DNA of 11,997 nt from Oscillospiraceae bacterium (GCA_028691385.1 JAQUZL010000006.1:1-11997), one strand, 5' to 3'; counted from the first letter of the stretch, positions 1 to 6,419 are shown. The notes: generated from the letters alone by a model not told the origin. Numbers and translations: made by a program.

Positions 1-1
1 A

Positions 2-907
2 ACCGGTAAGTCCATTGACGCCGCCGTTGCTTCTGCACTGGAACAGCTGACCCTGGACAGGGACAGCGTATCCGTTGAGGTTCTGGACAATCCGAAAAAG
101 GGCGTGTTTGGTCTCGGCGCGCAGCCTGCGCGCATCAAGGTGACCTATGAAGGCCCGGACGAAGCGCCTAAGGCCCCGGAAGCTCCCGCCGCGCCCAAGG
201 CAGCGCTCAGCGCCGCCTCCCGCACAAGCCCCAAGGCAGAGCGTCCCACGCCTGCGACCAAGGCAGAGCGTCCCGCGCCCGCGCCCAAGGCAGAGCGTCC
301 CGCGCCCGCGCCCAAGGCAGAGCGTCCCGCGCCCGCGCCCAAGGCAGAGCGTCCCGCGCCTGCGCCCAAGACAGAGCGTCCCGCGCCTGCGCCCAAGGCA
401 GAACCCCTCACGCCCTATACTGCCCCGGAAGTCGGCAGCTTTGCCGCCAACGCGGAAACCTTTTTGAAGGGACTGCTGGAGCACATGGGTTCCGACGCGG
501 TTCCGCAGGGCGTCATGACCGACAAAAGCACCTGCTCGGTTGAGCTGGTGGGCGAGAATCTCGGCATGCTGATCGGTCGCCGCGGCGAAACCCTTGACGC
601 CATTCAGCATCTGGCCAATTACGCCGTGAACCACACCACCGGCGACCGGATTCACATCAATGTGGATGCGGAGAACTACCGCCTCAAGCGGGAGCAGTCC
701 CTGGAGCGACTGGCGGAAAAGGTGGCCTCCAAGGTGGTTAAGTACCGCCGCAACGTCACGCTGGAACCGATGAATGCCTATGAGCGGCACGTCATCCACG
801 CCACGCTGCAGGATGTGCCCAGCATTTCCACCTACTCCACCGGCACCGAGCCGAACCGTCGGGTCGTGGTGGCCTATAACCGCTATCAGAACAACGCGCA
901 GAAATAA
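2..907 (+). CDS. jag: RNA-binding protein Jag/KhpB (SpoIIIJ-associated), 5'-truncated by window edge
   Basis: This is a cytoplasmic RNA-binding protein of the Jag/KhpB/EloR family, which pairs with KhpA and influences cell elongation and cell-envelope or sporulation genes in Firmicutes. The frame is open from base 2, so the true start lies upstream; the GTG at 104 is internal. Three domains are visible in order. A Jag_N domain ends in PKKGVFGLGAQPARIKV (about bases 89-148). A Pro/Ala/Lys-rich linker holds a 27-bp repeat array (about 150-420). The C-terminal half has a KH domain with the GxxG loop as GRRG (about 540-640) and an R3H domain with the Arg-x3-His signature as RHVIH (about 785-800). 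The linker is longer and more repetitive than the short charged linker usual for the family. A strong terminator follows, so jag ends its transcript here, whereas in many Firmicutes mnmE comes next. Family assignment is secure; the regulatory role is inferred from homologues. Confidence 0.95.
   Translation, partial: TGKSIDAAVASALEQLTLDRDSVSVEVLDNPKKGVFGLGAQPARIKVTYEGPDEAPKAPEAPAAPKAALSAASRTSPKAERPTPATKAERPAPAPKAERPAPAPKAERPAPAPKAERPAPAPKTERPAPAPKAEPLTPYTAPEVGSFAANAETFLKGLLEHMGSDAVPQGVMTDKSTCSVELVGENLGMLIGRRGETLDAIQHLANYAVNHTTGDRIHINVDAENYRLKREQSLERLAEKVASKVVKYRRNVTLEPMNAYERHVIHATLQDVPSISTYSTGTEPNRRVVVAYNRYQNNAQK
233..394 (+). repeat. Six tandem 27-bp repeats inside jag (9-residue KAERPAPAP unit)
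   Basis: Six head-to-tail in-frame copies of a 27-bp unit start at 233, 260, 287, 314, 341 and 368, followed by a 9-base partial copy (395-403). The unit encodes K-A-E-R-P-A-P-A-P. Copies 2-4 appear identical. Copy 1 has P-T-P-A-T at its end, copy 5 differs by a silent change, and copy 6 carries KTE in place of KAE. The near-identity at DNA level points to recent expansion by slippage or unequal recombination. The product is an extended, disordered, basic Pro/Ala linker between the Jag_N and KH domains. Confidence 0.95.
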
Positions 908-940
908 CCCCATTGCCCCTAACGGGCAAACCAGTAAGCA

Positions 941-980
941 AAAGCCTCGGAAACCAGTGGTTTCCGAGGCTTTCTTTTGT
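941..980 (+). terminator. Intrinsic terminator after jag
   Basis: A perfect 15-bp stem (941-955 paired with 959-973, loop AGT) is followed by a T-rich tail, CTTTTGT. A smaller 6-bp hairpin (913-918 with 924-929) sits directly behind the jag stop codon. On the minus strand the same stem is followed by a TTTTGCTT stretch, so it may also stop transcripts from the convergent small membrane-protein gene, for which no other terminator was found. Nothing else is recognisable between 981 and 1104. Confidence 0.92.
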
Positions 981-1104
981 CTTGCGCGCATCTATGTCCG
1001 GCCGGGCTGGCCGAATGAACGGGGGTTTGCCGGGCTTGTTGGGGCTGCTGCGTATGCGTGCTTTTGGGGGCTGTCGGGCTGACCGGACGAATTGTTTCCT
1101 GCCG

Positions 1105-1422
1105 TCAGTGCAAGTCCTGCATATTCATTTTCTCAAGCGGTGCACGGCGCTTCTGCCTGCATCCGAAATAAATAGCCAGCAGAACCAGCGTCGGAAGATT
1201 GCCGATCAGGAGAACCGATCCCACCAGCAGCAGAAGTTCCCCGCCCGTCATTGCTTGAAAAGCAGCAATGTTCAGCACCATGAGCAGCGAATAGGCCGCT
1301 GACAGCATCGGCAGAATCAGTCCAAGCCATTTGCTCTTCCTTTTGGACAGGAAAATCTGGAGAAGCACCACGCCCACCAGCATCGCAAGTCCGAGCAGTA
1401 TCAAGATTGCCGTATTTCTCAT
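1105..1422 (-). CDS. Small three-helix membrane protein, unknown function
   Basis: The product is 105 residues and I do not recognise the family. Three hydrophobic segments are predicted by eye: residues 4-24, 32-56 and 62-88. A basic loop (KRKSK, 27-31) lies between helices 1 and 2, and a short basic tail (CRQKRR) precedes a hydrophilic C-terminus. The ATG at 1422 is chosen because GAGGGGG (1432-1438) precedes it at normal spacing; an in-frame TTG at 1440 would place that site inside the gene. It converges on jag and follows the acetyltransferase on the same strand, with a 149-base gap that holds a weak terminator and a weak promoter candidate. There are no catalytic motifs. A structural, accessory or regulatory membrane role is possible but not supported. 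That it is a real gene is likely from the ribosome site and the consistent helix pattern. Confidence 0.65.
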   Translation of the reverse strand: MRNTAILILLGLAMLVGVVLLQIFLSKRKSKWLGLILPMLSAAYSLLMVLNIAAFQAMTGGELLLLVGSVLLIGNLPTLVLLAIYFGCRQKRRAPLEKMNMQDLH

Positions 1423-1439
1423 GTTATTGCGCCCCCTCA

Positions 1440-1468
1440 AGCATATTGATGATATTTTTCAAGATCAA
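1440..1468 (-). promoter_or_regulatory. Weak promoter candidate for the small membrane-protein gene
   Basis: On the minus strand, TTGATC (1463-1468) and TATGCT (1440-1445) are separated by 17 bp. Against it, a start site about 7 bases downstream of the -10 would fall inside the ribosome binding site, giving an almost leaderless mRNA. The match may be fortuitous. Confidence 0.3.
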
Positions 1469-1503
1469 GCGTGATAAAGCAGAAACCGCCTTGGTTCTAT
1501 GGC

Positions 1504-1534
1504 AAAAATCCGCAAGGAACGCAACATTCCTCGC
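1504..1534 (-). terminator. Probable terminator of the acetyltransferase gene
   Basis: On the minus-strand RNA, an 8-bp stem with one G-U pair (1527-1534 paired with 1512-1519, 7-base loop) is followed a few bases later by five U residues (1504-1508). It lies 38 bp past the acetyltransferase stop. The stem is shorter than the other terminators in this window. Confidence 0.5.
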
Positions 1535-1571
1535 CGGGTTGCCGTCACGCTTTCCTAGAACGGCAATGCGA

Positions 1572-2162
1572 TCACGCAAGGCACTGCCGGATTTCTTCCG
1601 CTGTCAGCGCGGAAAACGGAACGACCGGTTTCGGCGCGCCCGTGTGCGGCGAGAGCTGCTTTTCCATCCAAACCATGTCGTACCAGGTGGAAAATTTGAA
1701 GCCGCAGCGGTGAAATTTCCCCACCGTTTGATACCCAAGCTGCGCATGAAACGCCACGCTGTCGTTTGTCAGGTGCTCATCCGCCGAATCGGTGCAGGCA
1801 ATGCAGGCGTTGAGGGTCAGCAGGTTTTGCCGCCGCGCGAGCTGCTCCAGCGCGGCATACAGCCGCTGCCCGATTCCCTGCCGCCGACAATCCCGGTGCA
1901 CATAGATGGAGGGTTCGGCGCACCAACCATAGGCCGCCCGCGCATGAAACGCCGACAGGTACGCGTAGCCACAGACCACGCCGTCCCGCTCCGCTGCAAG
2001 CCACGGATAGCGCGGCAGCGTGGCGCGCAACCGCGCCCCAAACGCGGCGGCGTCCGGTACGTCATATTCAAAGCTGATGGCCGTTTCCCGCACATAGGGC
2101 GCGTAGATTTCCAGCATCGCCGACACATCCTGCGCCGTGGCGACGCGCAAGTTTCGTTCCAT
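1572..2162 (-). CDS. GNAT N-acetyltransferase, phosphinothricin acetyltransferase-like
   Basis: This 196-residue cytoplasmic enzyme transfers an acetyl group from acetyl-CoA to an amine. The GNAT acetyl-CoA-binding signature (Q/R-x-x-G-x-G/A) is present as RRQGIG at residues 93-98, after the family's beta-4 strand (SIYVHRDCR). The C-terminal stretch with N133, S135, FHAQLGY (138-144), the G-F-K-F run (154-157) and W160 matches the Pat/Bar subfamily, whose known members acetylate phosphinothricin, methionine sulfone/sulfoximine or similar amino acids. The last ~25 residues extend past the usual end. The ATG at 2162 is used because GGAGGAG (2168-2174) precedes it; an upstream in-frame ATG at 2189 would lie inside the terminator hairpin. 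The gene follows the kinase-like gene, with only a terminator hairpin and a ribosome site between them. The subfamily is well supported; the true substrate is unknown. Confidence 0.88.
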   Translation of the reverse strand: MERNLRVATAQDVSAMLEIYAPYVRETAISFEYDVPDAAAFGARLRATLPRYPWLAAERDGVVCGYAYLSAFHARAAYGWCAEPSIYVHRDCRRQGIGQRLYAALEQLARRQNLLTLNACIACTDSADEHLTNDSVAFHAQLGYQTVGKFHRCGFKFSTWYDMVWMEKQLSPHTGAPKPVVPFSALTAEEIRQCLA

Positions 2163-2177
2163 GGCTTCTCCTCCGCC

Positions 2178-2207
2178 AAAAATGCCCACGGCAAATTCGC
2201 CGTGGGC
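2178..2207 (-). terminator. Terminator (or attenuator) between the kinase-like gene and the GNAT gene
   Basis: A perfect 9-bp stem (2199-2207 with 2184-2192, loop of six) is followed on the minus-strand RNA by AUUUUUGG. It begins 8 bases past the kinase-like stop codon, and its U tract ends only 3 bases before the GNAT ribosome binding site (2168-2174). The plus strand also has six T residues behind the stem (2210-2215), so it is symmetrical. No promoter can fit between this element and the GNAT start. Confidence 0.8.
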
Positions 2208-2214
2208 CGTTTTT

Positions 2215-2814
2215 TCAGTTTAGCCGCTCACGCAGCCTGGCATAGGCCACGATGGCCTCCGCAGTACCCTCCACACCCAATACGCTGGAATCCAGGCACA
2301 GATGATAGCTCTGTGACGCGCCCCACTTCTTCTGGGTGAAGAAATTATAGTAGTCCGCGCGCTTGCGGTCATGCTTTTTCATGGTCTTATCGGTCAGCTG
2401 CCGCGGCACGCCGTAATAGGCCTCAAGCCGCGCCGCACGGAACTCGCCCGGCGCGTGAATGAACACCGTGACAAGATCCGGATGGTTGCGCAAAATATAG
2501 TCCGCGCACCGCCCCACAATCACGCAGTTGCCGCTGCGCGCGAGCTGCTCGATGATTTCAAACTGTGCCATGGCCAGCTTCTGATTGAGCGGCAGATTGT
2601 CCGTTGTCACCGCCGAGTTCACAAACGTGCTGTAAAGCAAGCTGTTGCCCGGTTTTTCATCAAACTGACGAATCATTTCTTCGCTGAATCCGGCCTTTTG
2701 GCAAGCGAGCTTCAGCAGCTCATCATCAAAAAACGCATAGTTCAGCTGGTCAGCAACCATTTTCGCAATATAACGGCCACCAGAGCCGTACTGTCTGCCA
2801 ATCGTAATAATCAC
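2215..2814 (-). CDS. Cytidylate kinase-like family protein (P-loop nucleotide kinase fold)
   Basis: This 199-residue soluble protein belongs to the cytidylate-kinase-like family common in Clostridia (Pfam cytidylate kinase-like group). It opens with MIITIGRQYGSGGRYIAK, in which GRQYGSGG (residues 6-13) is the Walker-A-like phosphate loop. VIVGRCADYIL around residues 94-104 and the Arg/Lys-rich stretch DKTMKKHDRKRADYY resemble the NMP-kinase core and lid. The start is the GTG at 2814: it gives the family's usual ~200-residue length, puts the P-loop at the extreme N-terminus, and has AAGGGGGA 8 bases upstream. Longer in-frame starts would begin upstream of the promoter -10. A strong promoter (2837-2865) drives it, and a terminator follows. 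These proteins are distinct from the essential Cmk; whether it phosphorylates CMP or another substrate is unknown. Confidence 0.88.
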   Translation of the reverse strand: MIITIGRQYGSGGRYIAKMVADQLNYAFFDDELLKLACQKAGFSEEMIRQFDEKPGNSLLYSTFVNSAVTTDNLPLNQKLAMAQFEIIEQLARSGNCVIVGRCADYILRNHPDLVTVFIHAPGEFRAARLEAYYGVPRQLTDKTMKKHDRKRADYYNFFTQKKWGASQSYHLCLDSSVLGVEGTAEAIVAYARLRERLN

Positions 2815-2836
2815 TGCTGCATCCCCCTTTTTTTGG

Positions 2837-2865
2837 ATTATACCACACTTTTGCACAACTGACAA
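2837..2865 (-). promoter_or_regulatory. Sigma-A-type promoter of the cytidylate-kinase-like gene
   Basis: On the minus strand, TTGTCA (2860-2865) is followed by a 17-bp spacer and a consensus TATAAT (2837-2842). The expected start near 2830 leaves a leader of about 16 bases that still contains the AAGGGGGA ribosome site. This supports the GTG start at 2814. Confidence 0.85.
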
Positions 2866-2899
2866 GCAATTCCCCCGGCAGAAATCGGAAGATTTGGCG

Positions 2900-2928
2900 T
2901 TGACTGCCTCCAAAATTCGCTATATACT
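2900..2928 (+). promoter_or_regulatory. Sigma-A-type promoter of the thiolase gene
   Basis: TTGACT (2900-2905), a 17-bp spacer and TATACT (2923-2928) form a near-consensus promoter, with a predicted start near 2935 and a leader of about 64 bases. The leader holds a short inverted repeat (CAGTA at 2948-2952, TACTG at 2963-2967) and the ribosome site GGAGG (2986-2990), 8 bases before the ATG. The -35 box is 34 bp from that of the divergent kinase-like gene, so the two promoters do not overlap. Confidence 0.82.
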
Positions 2929-2998
2929 ATGATAAGTAGGCTGGAGTCAGTATGTGCTCCGGTACTGCTGATGAAACGAATTTTTGGAGGTTTAGCAC

Positions 2999-4270
2999 AT
3001 GAGAGAACTCTATGTTGTCAATTGCTGCCGTACTGCCGTTGGCTCTTTCGGCGGTAGTCTGAAGGATGTCCCCGCAACCGAAATGGGCGGCGCGGTCATT
3101 AAAGAAGCACTGAAGCGCGCAAATGTTGCACCGGAAACCGTTGACGAGGTCATGTTCGGCTGCGTCGTTTCCGCCGCACTGGGTCAGAACCCGGCTCGTC
3201 AGGCTGCTGTCAAGGCCGGCATCCCGTTCAGCGTTCCGGCTTATACCGTTTCCATGGTCTGCGGCTCTGGCATGAAGTCCCTGATCGAGGCCGGCCGCGC
3301 CATCCTCGCCGGCGACGCCGAGATCATTGTTGCCGGCGGCACGGAGAACATGTCCGCCGCGCCGTACGCCGTTCCGGCCGCCCGCTGGGGCGCTCGCATG
3401 GGCGACAACAAGATCGTCGACACCATGATTAAAGACGGCCTGTGGGACGCTTTCAACGGCTACCATATGGGCACCACCGCAGAGAACATCTGCGACGTCT
3501 GGGGCATCACCCGCGAGGAACTGGACGCGTTCGCGCTGTCCTCTCAGCAGAAAACCGCCGCTGCGCAGGCATCCGGTCGCTTTGACGACGAGATTGTCCC
3601 GATCATGGTCAAGCAGAAGAAGCAGATGGTCGAGTTTAAGGTGGACGAGTTCCCCCGCGCACAGACCACCGCTGAGGCGCTGGCAAAGCTGAAGGGCGCA
3701 TTCCCGGAGAGCGCCGACAAGCAGCTCACCACCGAGGGCGGCACTGTTGTTCCGACCTTTGAAGCAACCGAGCGTACCCCGGGCGCTTCCTCCTACGGCA
3801 TTGGCCGCGTCACCGCCGGCAATGCTTCCGGCATCAACGACGGCGCTGCCGCCATCATTCTTGCTTCCGGCGAAGCCGTTGCCAAGTACGGCCTGAAGCC
3901 GATGGCTAAGCTGATCTCCTGGGGTCAGGGCGGCGTCGATCCCAAGGTCATGGGTCTTGGCCCGATTCCGGCTTCCAAGCAGGCCATGAACAAGATTGGT
4001 CTTGGCATTGACGAGATTGATCTGGTCGAAGCCAACGAGGCATTTGCCGCACAGTCCGTCGCGGTTGCCCGCGAGCTGCATTTTGACATGAGCAAGGTCA
4101 ACGTCAACGGCGGCGCAATCTCCATCGGCCATCCGGTCGGCGCATCCGGCGCGCGCATCATCGTCACGCTGCTGCACGAAATGCAGAAGCGCGATGGCGT
4201 CAAGAAGGGTCTTGCCACCCTGTGCATCGGCGGCGGCCTCGGCGTTGCCACCATCTTTGAAAAGTGCTAA
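2999..4270 (+). CDS. thlA: Acetyl-CoA C-acetyltransferase (thiolase) with a ~30-residue insertion
   Basis: This cytoplasmic biosynthetic-type thiolase condenses two acetyl-CoA to acetoacetyl-CoA, or cleaves 3-ketoacyl-CoA in reverse; in Clostridia it is the entry step to C4 acids. The catalytic residues are visible: nucleophile Cys88 in MVCGSGMKSL, the NEAFA motif (346-350), His378 in IGHPVGASG, and Cys409 in CIGGGLG. The length of 423 residues is about 30 more than the usual 390-393. The excess lies at about 237-270, between the LAKLKGAF segment and VTAGNASGIND, and is absent from classic ThlA/AtoB-type sequences as I know them. Start: ATG with GGAGG 8 bases upstream and a strong promoter. 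It is monocistronic, with a terminator directly behind it. The symbol is by family resemblance; chain-length preference cannot be read from sequence. Confidence 0.94.
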   Translation: MRELYVVNCCRTAVGSFGGSLKDVPATEMGGAVIKEALKRANVAPETVDEVMFGCVVSAALGQNPARQAAVKAGIPFSVPAYTVSMVCGSGMKSLIEAGRAILAGDAEIIVAGGTENMSAAPYAVPAARWGARMGDNKIVDTMIKDGLWDAFNGYHMGTTAENICDVWGITREELDAFALSSQQKTAAAQASGRFDDEIVPIMVKQKKQMVEFKVDEFPRAQTTAEALAKLKGAFPESADKQLTTEGGTVVPTFEATERTPGASSYGIGRVTAGNASGINDGAAAIILASGEAVAKYGLKPMAKLISWGQGGVDPKVMGLGPIPASKQAMNKIGLGIDEIDLVEANEAFAAQSVAVARELHFDMSKVNVNGGAISIGHPVGASGARIIVTLLHEMQKRDGVKKGLATLCIGGGLGVATIFEKC

Positions 4271-4292
4271 CTCTCCAACATCCATAAATTTT

Positions 4293-4325
4293 GCCCCCGG
4301 TTCGTGTGAACCGGGGGCATTTTTT
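4293..4325 (+). terminator. Intrinsic terminator of the thiolase gene
   Basis: A perfect 11-bp G+C-rich stem (4293-4303 with 4308-4318, loop GTGT) is followed by ATTTTTTAA. It sits between the convergent thiolase and SLH-protein genes and touches the SLH stop codon (4324-4326). On the minus strand the stem is followed by a weaker AAAATTTATGG tail, so any termination of the SLH transcript here would be less efficient. Confidence 0.9.
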
Positions 4326-5820
4326 AACCGATTGGCAGCTGCGCGCCGCCGGGCGTATCATAGCGGATCGCGCCGTTCGCCTGATCCATGACGCAAAGCA
4401 GACCGTTTGCTGCCGCGCCCAGATACCCCGGTTCCGGCAGGGTAATCTGCGATATGGTTTCGCCATAGCCGTCAAACACGGTGATCTGGGTATCCGTATT
4501 CTGCACGGCATAAAGTCCATCGCCCAAATCCAGAAGCTGCGCGGCAAACCGGAAGGTTTCCGTGCGCAGCACCCTTGCCTGTGAAGCGCCGTCGCACTGC
4601 AGCACGTCATAGGTGCTGGGCGCATCGCTTTTCCAGCCCAAATACAGATTGTCCGCCGCTGGGAGCAGCGCATTGGGATACTCGTCGCTCAAGCGATTTC
4701 CATCCGCATCCGCAAGAAAATAGTACCCCGTGGATTGCGACTGCACCGCCGCGCTTTGCGCCACGGCTGCGGTCGGCCATTCCGGATTTTCCACAATTTC
4801 GCCGGTTTCCGCATCCACGGCGACGGCATACAGCGGCAGGCCATCCTTGCCCGTGGCAGGCTCACGCAACACCAGCAGCACCGTGTCGCCGCTGCATTTC
4901 GCATCGGCATAAAATCCGTTTGATCCATACAGCCCCGCAAACTGCGTCTGTCCCGCCCGATCAATTACGTGGCCATAGGTTGCGCCGACGCCCACGTTGT
5001 CGGTCACAAATCCATATTTCGCGTCAGGGTCTGCAAGATACCCGAGTTCCTCGCAGGTATGCGTTGTCAGGGTGGAATCCACCCAGAAAGCCACCTGATC
5101 GCACAGGCCGTCCGCCACATAGATCGGATAGACGTCTGCAGGCGGCTTGTCCAGCTCGTCGGTCTTGCCATAGGCGTAATACAGCCGCCGCGCGGTTAAA
5201 ATTGCCTGCTCGCGGGTATAGCCGCCGTTAAAATCGAACCGATTATCGCCCACGCCCTGCATGACGCCAGCCCGATAGCACCACATGACGCCCTTGCGCG
5301 CCCAGGCACGCAGCGCCGCGCCGTCGTCCCAGCGATGGGGCAGGTCGGAGGACGCAATGCCCCGAAAATTGGTGGTGATCATCCCGTCCTCAAAAATCAG
5401 CTCAGTAAACGCGTCCGCCGCCAAATAGAGCATTTTTGCCGCCTGCTGGCGCGTGATGGGCGCGTCCGGCATGAAATGGCCGTTACCGTCGCCCTCCACA
5501 ATCCCAAATGCCGCGCAAAGAAGCGCATTGCGGTCTGTGGTGTCGGAGAACGGATTCTCATCAAGGTGAATATTCTGCGCGTTCATGCGAAACGCCAGCA
5601 AATCAGTATCCCACGCGTTCACAACGCCCACCACCAGCGCGCAAAATTCGCTGCGCGTGATGGCCTTTTTATAATCCTGCTGTAATGCGGCAGGCACGAT
5701 GCCAAGCTGCATCGCGTCATCTACCTCCGCAGTCGCCCACGTTGACGGCGCGGCAGCCGCCGGAGTCGCAAGCGCCGCCAGAAGTGCCAGCGTTACAAGA
5801 AGAGATCTCCATTTATTCAT
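4324..5820 (-). CDS. Secreted S-layer homology (SLH) domain protein with a C-terminal propeller-like region
   Basis: This 498-residue exported protein is probably anchored to the cell wall by its SLH repeats, which in characterised members bind secondary wall polysaccharide. A signal peptide spans residues 1-24 (basic MNKWR, a Leu/Ala core, cleavage near TPAAAA). Three SLH-like modules follow at about 27-70 (with AITRSEF), 89-137 (with VEGDGNGHFMPDAPITRQQ) and 158-217 (with MQGVGDNRFDFNGGYTREQ). Residues 230-498 are rich in short beta-strand-like repeats such as GYYFLADADGNRLSDEY, GDGLYAVQNTDTQ and ANGLLCVMDQANG, suggesting a WG-repeat or beta-propeller fold; that is inference. The ATG at 5820 is chosen for the signal peptide and a GGAG 9 bases upstream. 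Its first 8 bases overlap the end of the upstream membrane-protein gene (ATGAATAA), so translational coupling is likely. Confidence 0.88.
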   Translation of the reverse strand: MNKWRSLLVTLALLAALATPAAAAPSTWATAEVDDAMQLGIVPAALQQDYKKAITRSEFCALVVGVVNAWDTDLLAFRMNAQNIHLDENPFSDTTDRNALLCAAFGIVEGDGNGHFMPDAPITRQQAAKMLYLAADAFTELIFEDGMITTNFRGIASSDLPHRWDDGAALRAWARKGVMWCYRAGVMQGVGDNRFDFNGGYTREQAILTARRLYYAYGKTDELDKPPADVYPIYVADGLCDQVAFWVDSTLTTHTCEELGYLADPDAKYGFVTDNVGVGATYGHVIDRAGQTQFAGLYGSNGFYADAKCSGDTVLLVLREPATGKDGLPLYAVAVDAETGEIVENPEWPTAAVAQSAAVQSQSTGYYFLADADGNRLSDEYPNALLPAADNLYLGWKSDAPSTYDVLQCDGASQARVLRTETFRFAAQLLDLGDGLYAVQNTDTQITVFDGYGETISQITLPEPGYLGAAANGLLCVMDQANGAIRYDTPGGAQLPIG

Positions 5821-6289
5821 TGGACGCATCTCCATTTTCCTGTATTTCCGCGCGCGGCGTTTTCCTGCCAAACAGAACAAACACATATGGAGAAAGCCAC
5901 TGCAAAATAGCGCTCGGCCATGGGCCAAGGCCGTTTGTGAGCTGGCCGACAGCGCTGCACCATTCACTTGCTACGCAGTACCACATGGAAATGGTGCCGT
6001 TGGTTGCCTGACTCACAACGCCGAGCAGCACGTACATTGCAGCCGCGATTGTCGCGGAAGCAAGCAGCGCGCGCCTTGTCATTTTCCTGCAAAACCAGAC
6101 GCCGCCGATCAAAACTGCCGCGACAAACTCAATGAGCGACAGCACAATCGAGATCGCCGAATTGATGGTGATTACGCCATCCGGCAACGTGACCATCGCA
6201 AAACGGCCGAGCACGCGCACCATCAGCCAGAAGCACACAAACCCCGCCACCAGGCAGTAGGCAGGGATTTTCCACCATCCGTTTTTCAT
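5813..6289 (-). CDS. Four-helix membrane protein, unknown function, coupled to the SLH protein
   Basis: The product is 158 residues and I do not recognise the family. Hydrophobic segments lie at about 8-27, 44-66, 73-93 and 122-140. A basic loop (CRKMTRR, 67-73) sits between helices 2 and 3, and the C-terminus is hydrophilic and acidic. The region between helices 3 and 4 has many aromatic residues and two Cys (C105, C111). The ATG at 6289 is preceded by GGAGGGATC (6294-6302). It is the first gene of a two-gene unit with its own promoter; its stop overlaps the SLH-protein start by 8 bp. This coupling suggests the two products are needed together, perhaps in export or surface assembly of the SLH protein, but nothing in the sequence proves it. 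Confidence 0.82.
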   Translation of the reverse strand: MKNGWWKIPAYCLVAGFVCFWLMVRVLGRFAMVTLPDGVITINSAISIVLSLIEFVAAVLIGGVWFCRKMTRRALLASATIAAAMYVLLGVVSQATNGTISMWYCVASEWCSAVGQLTNGLGPWPSAILQWLSPYVFVLFGRKTPRAEIQENGDASNE

Positions 6290-6370
6290 CCTGATCCCTC
6301 CGATTTGGCGTTTCGCGCCTTTTATTCATGATATTTTCAGCGCGTCGTCTTACAGCGACGACATGCGCGG

Positions 6371-6395
6371 ATGATAGCCGCTTTGTAGCTATCAT
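6371..6395. promoter_or_regulatory. Perfect inverted repeat over the -10 box of the membrane/SLH operon
   Basis: ATGATAGC (6371-6378) and GCTATCAT (6388-6395) are perfect reverse complements separated by 9 bp. One arm covers most of the -10 hexamer (6391-6396) and the other falls in the early transcribed region. This is the usual layout for a repressor operator. A hairpin at the 5' end of the mRNA is an alternative. A second small inverted repeat (GTCGTC 6344-6349, GACGAC 6357-6362) lies further down the leader. Confidence 0.5.
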
Positions 6396-6419
6396 AGCAC
6401 AGTCTGACGGGGCGCGCAA
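6391..6419 (-). promoter_or_regulatory. Promoter of the membrane protein/SLH protein operon
   Basis: On the minus strand, TTGCGC (6414-6419) and TATGAT (6391-6396) are 17 bp apart. The expected start near 6384 gives a leader of about 95 bases before the ATG at 6289. It lies just past the terminator of the right-hand operon, consistent with an independent transcription unit. Confidence 0.7.

Noticed and set aside
233..403. CRISPR-like regular repeats
   Set aside because: The units are directly adjacent with no spacers, are in frame and encode a protein linker.
145..411. Repetitive open frames in other frames across the jag repeat array
   Set aside because: A 27-bp period keeps all six frames open, so these frames are by-products of the repeat. 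Only the frame continuous with the Jag_N, KH and R3H domains is meaningful.
1407..2339. Plus-strand open frame opposite the GNAT gene (about 310 codons)
   Set aside because: It has no coherent domain, overlaps two minus-strand genes and their terminators, and has no ribosome site.
2948..2967. CAGTA-N10-TACTG as a regulator binding site
   Set aside because: Five-base arms are expected by chance at this length. It is kept only as a remark with the promoter entry, not as a separate feature.
2927..4285. Long open frame on the minus strand opposite the thiolase (about 450 codons)
   Set aside because: It lies exactly antisense to a gene with clear catalytic motifs, has a composition typical of a G+C-rich antisense shadow, and has no recognisable domain.
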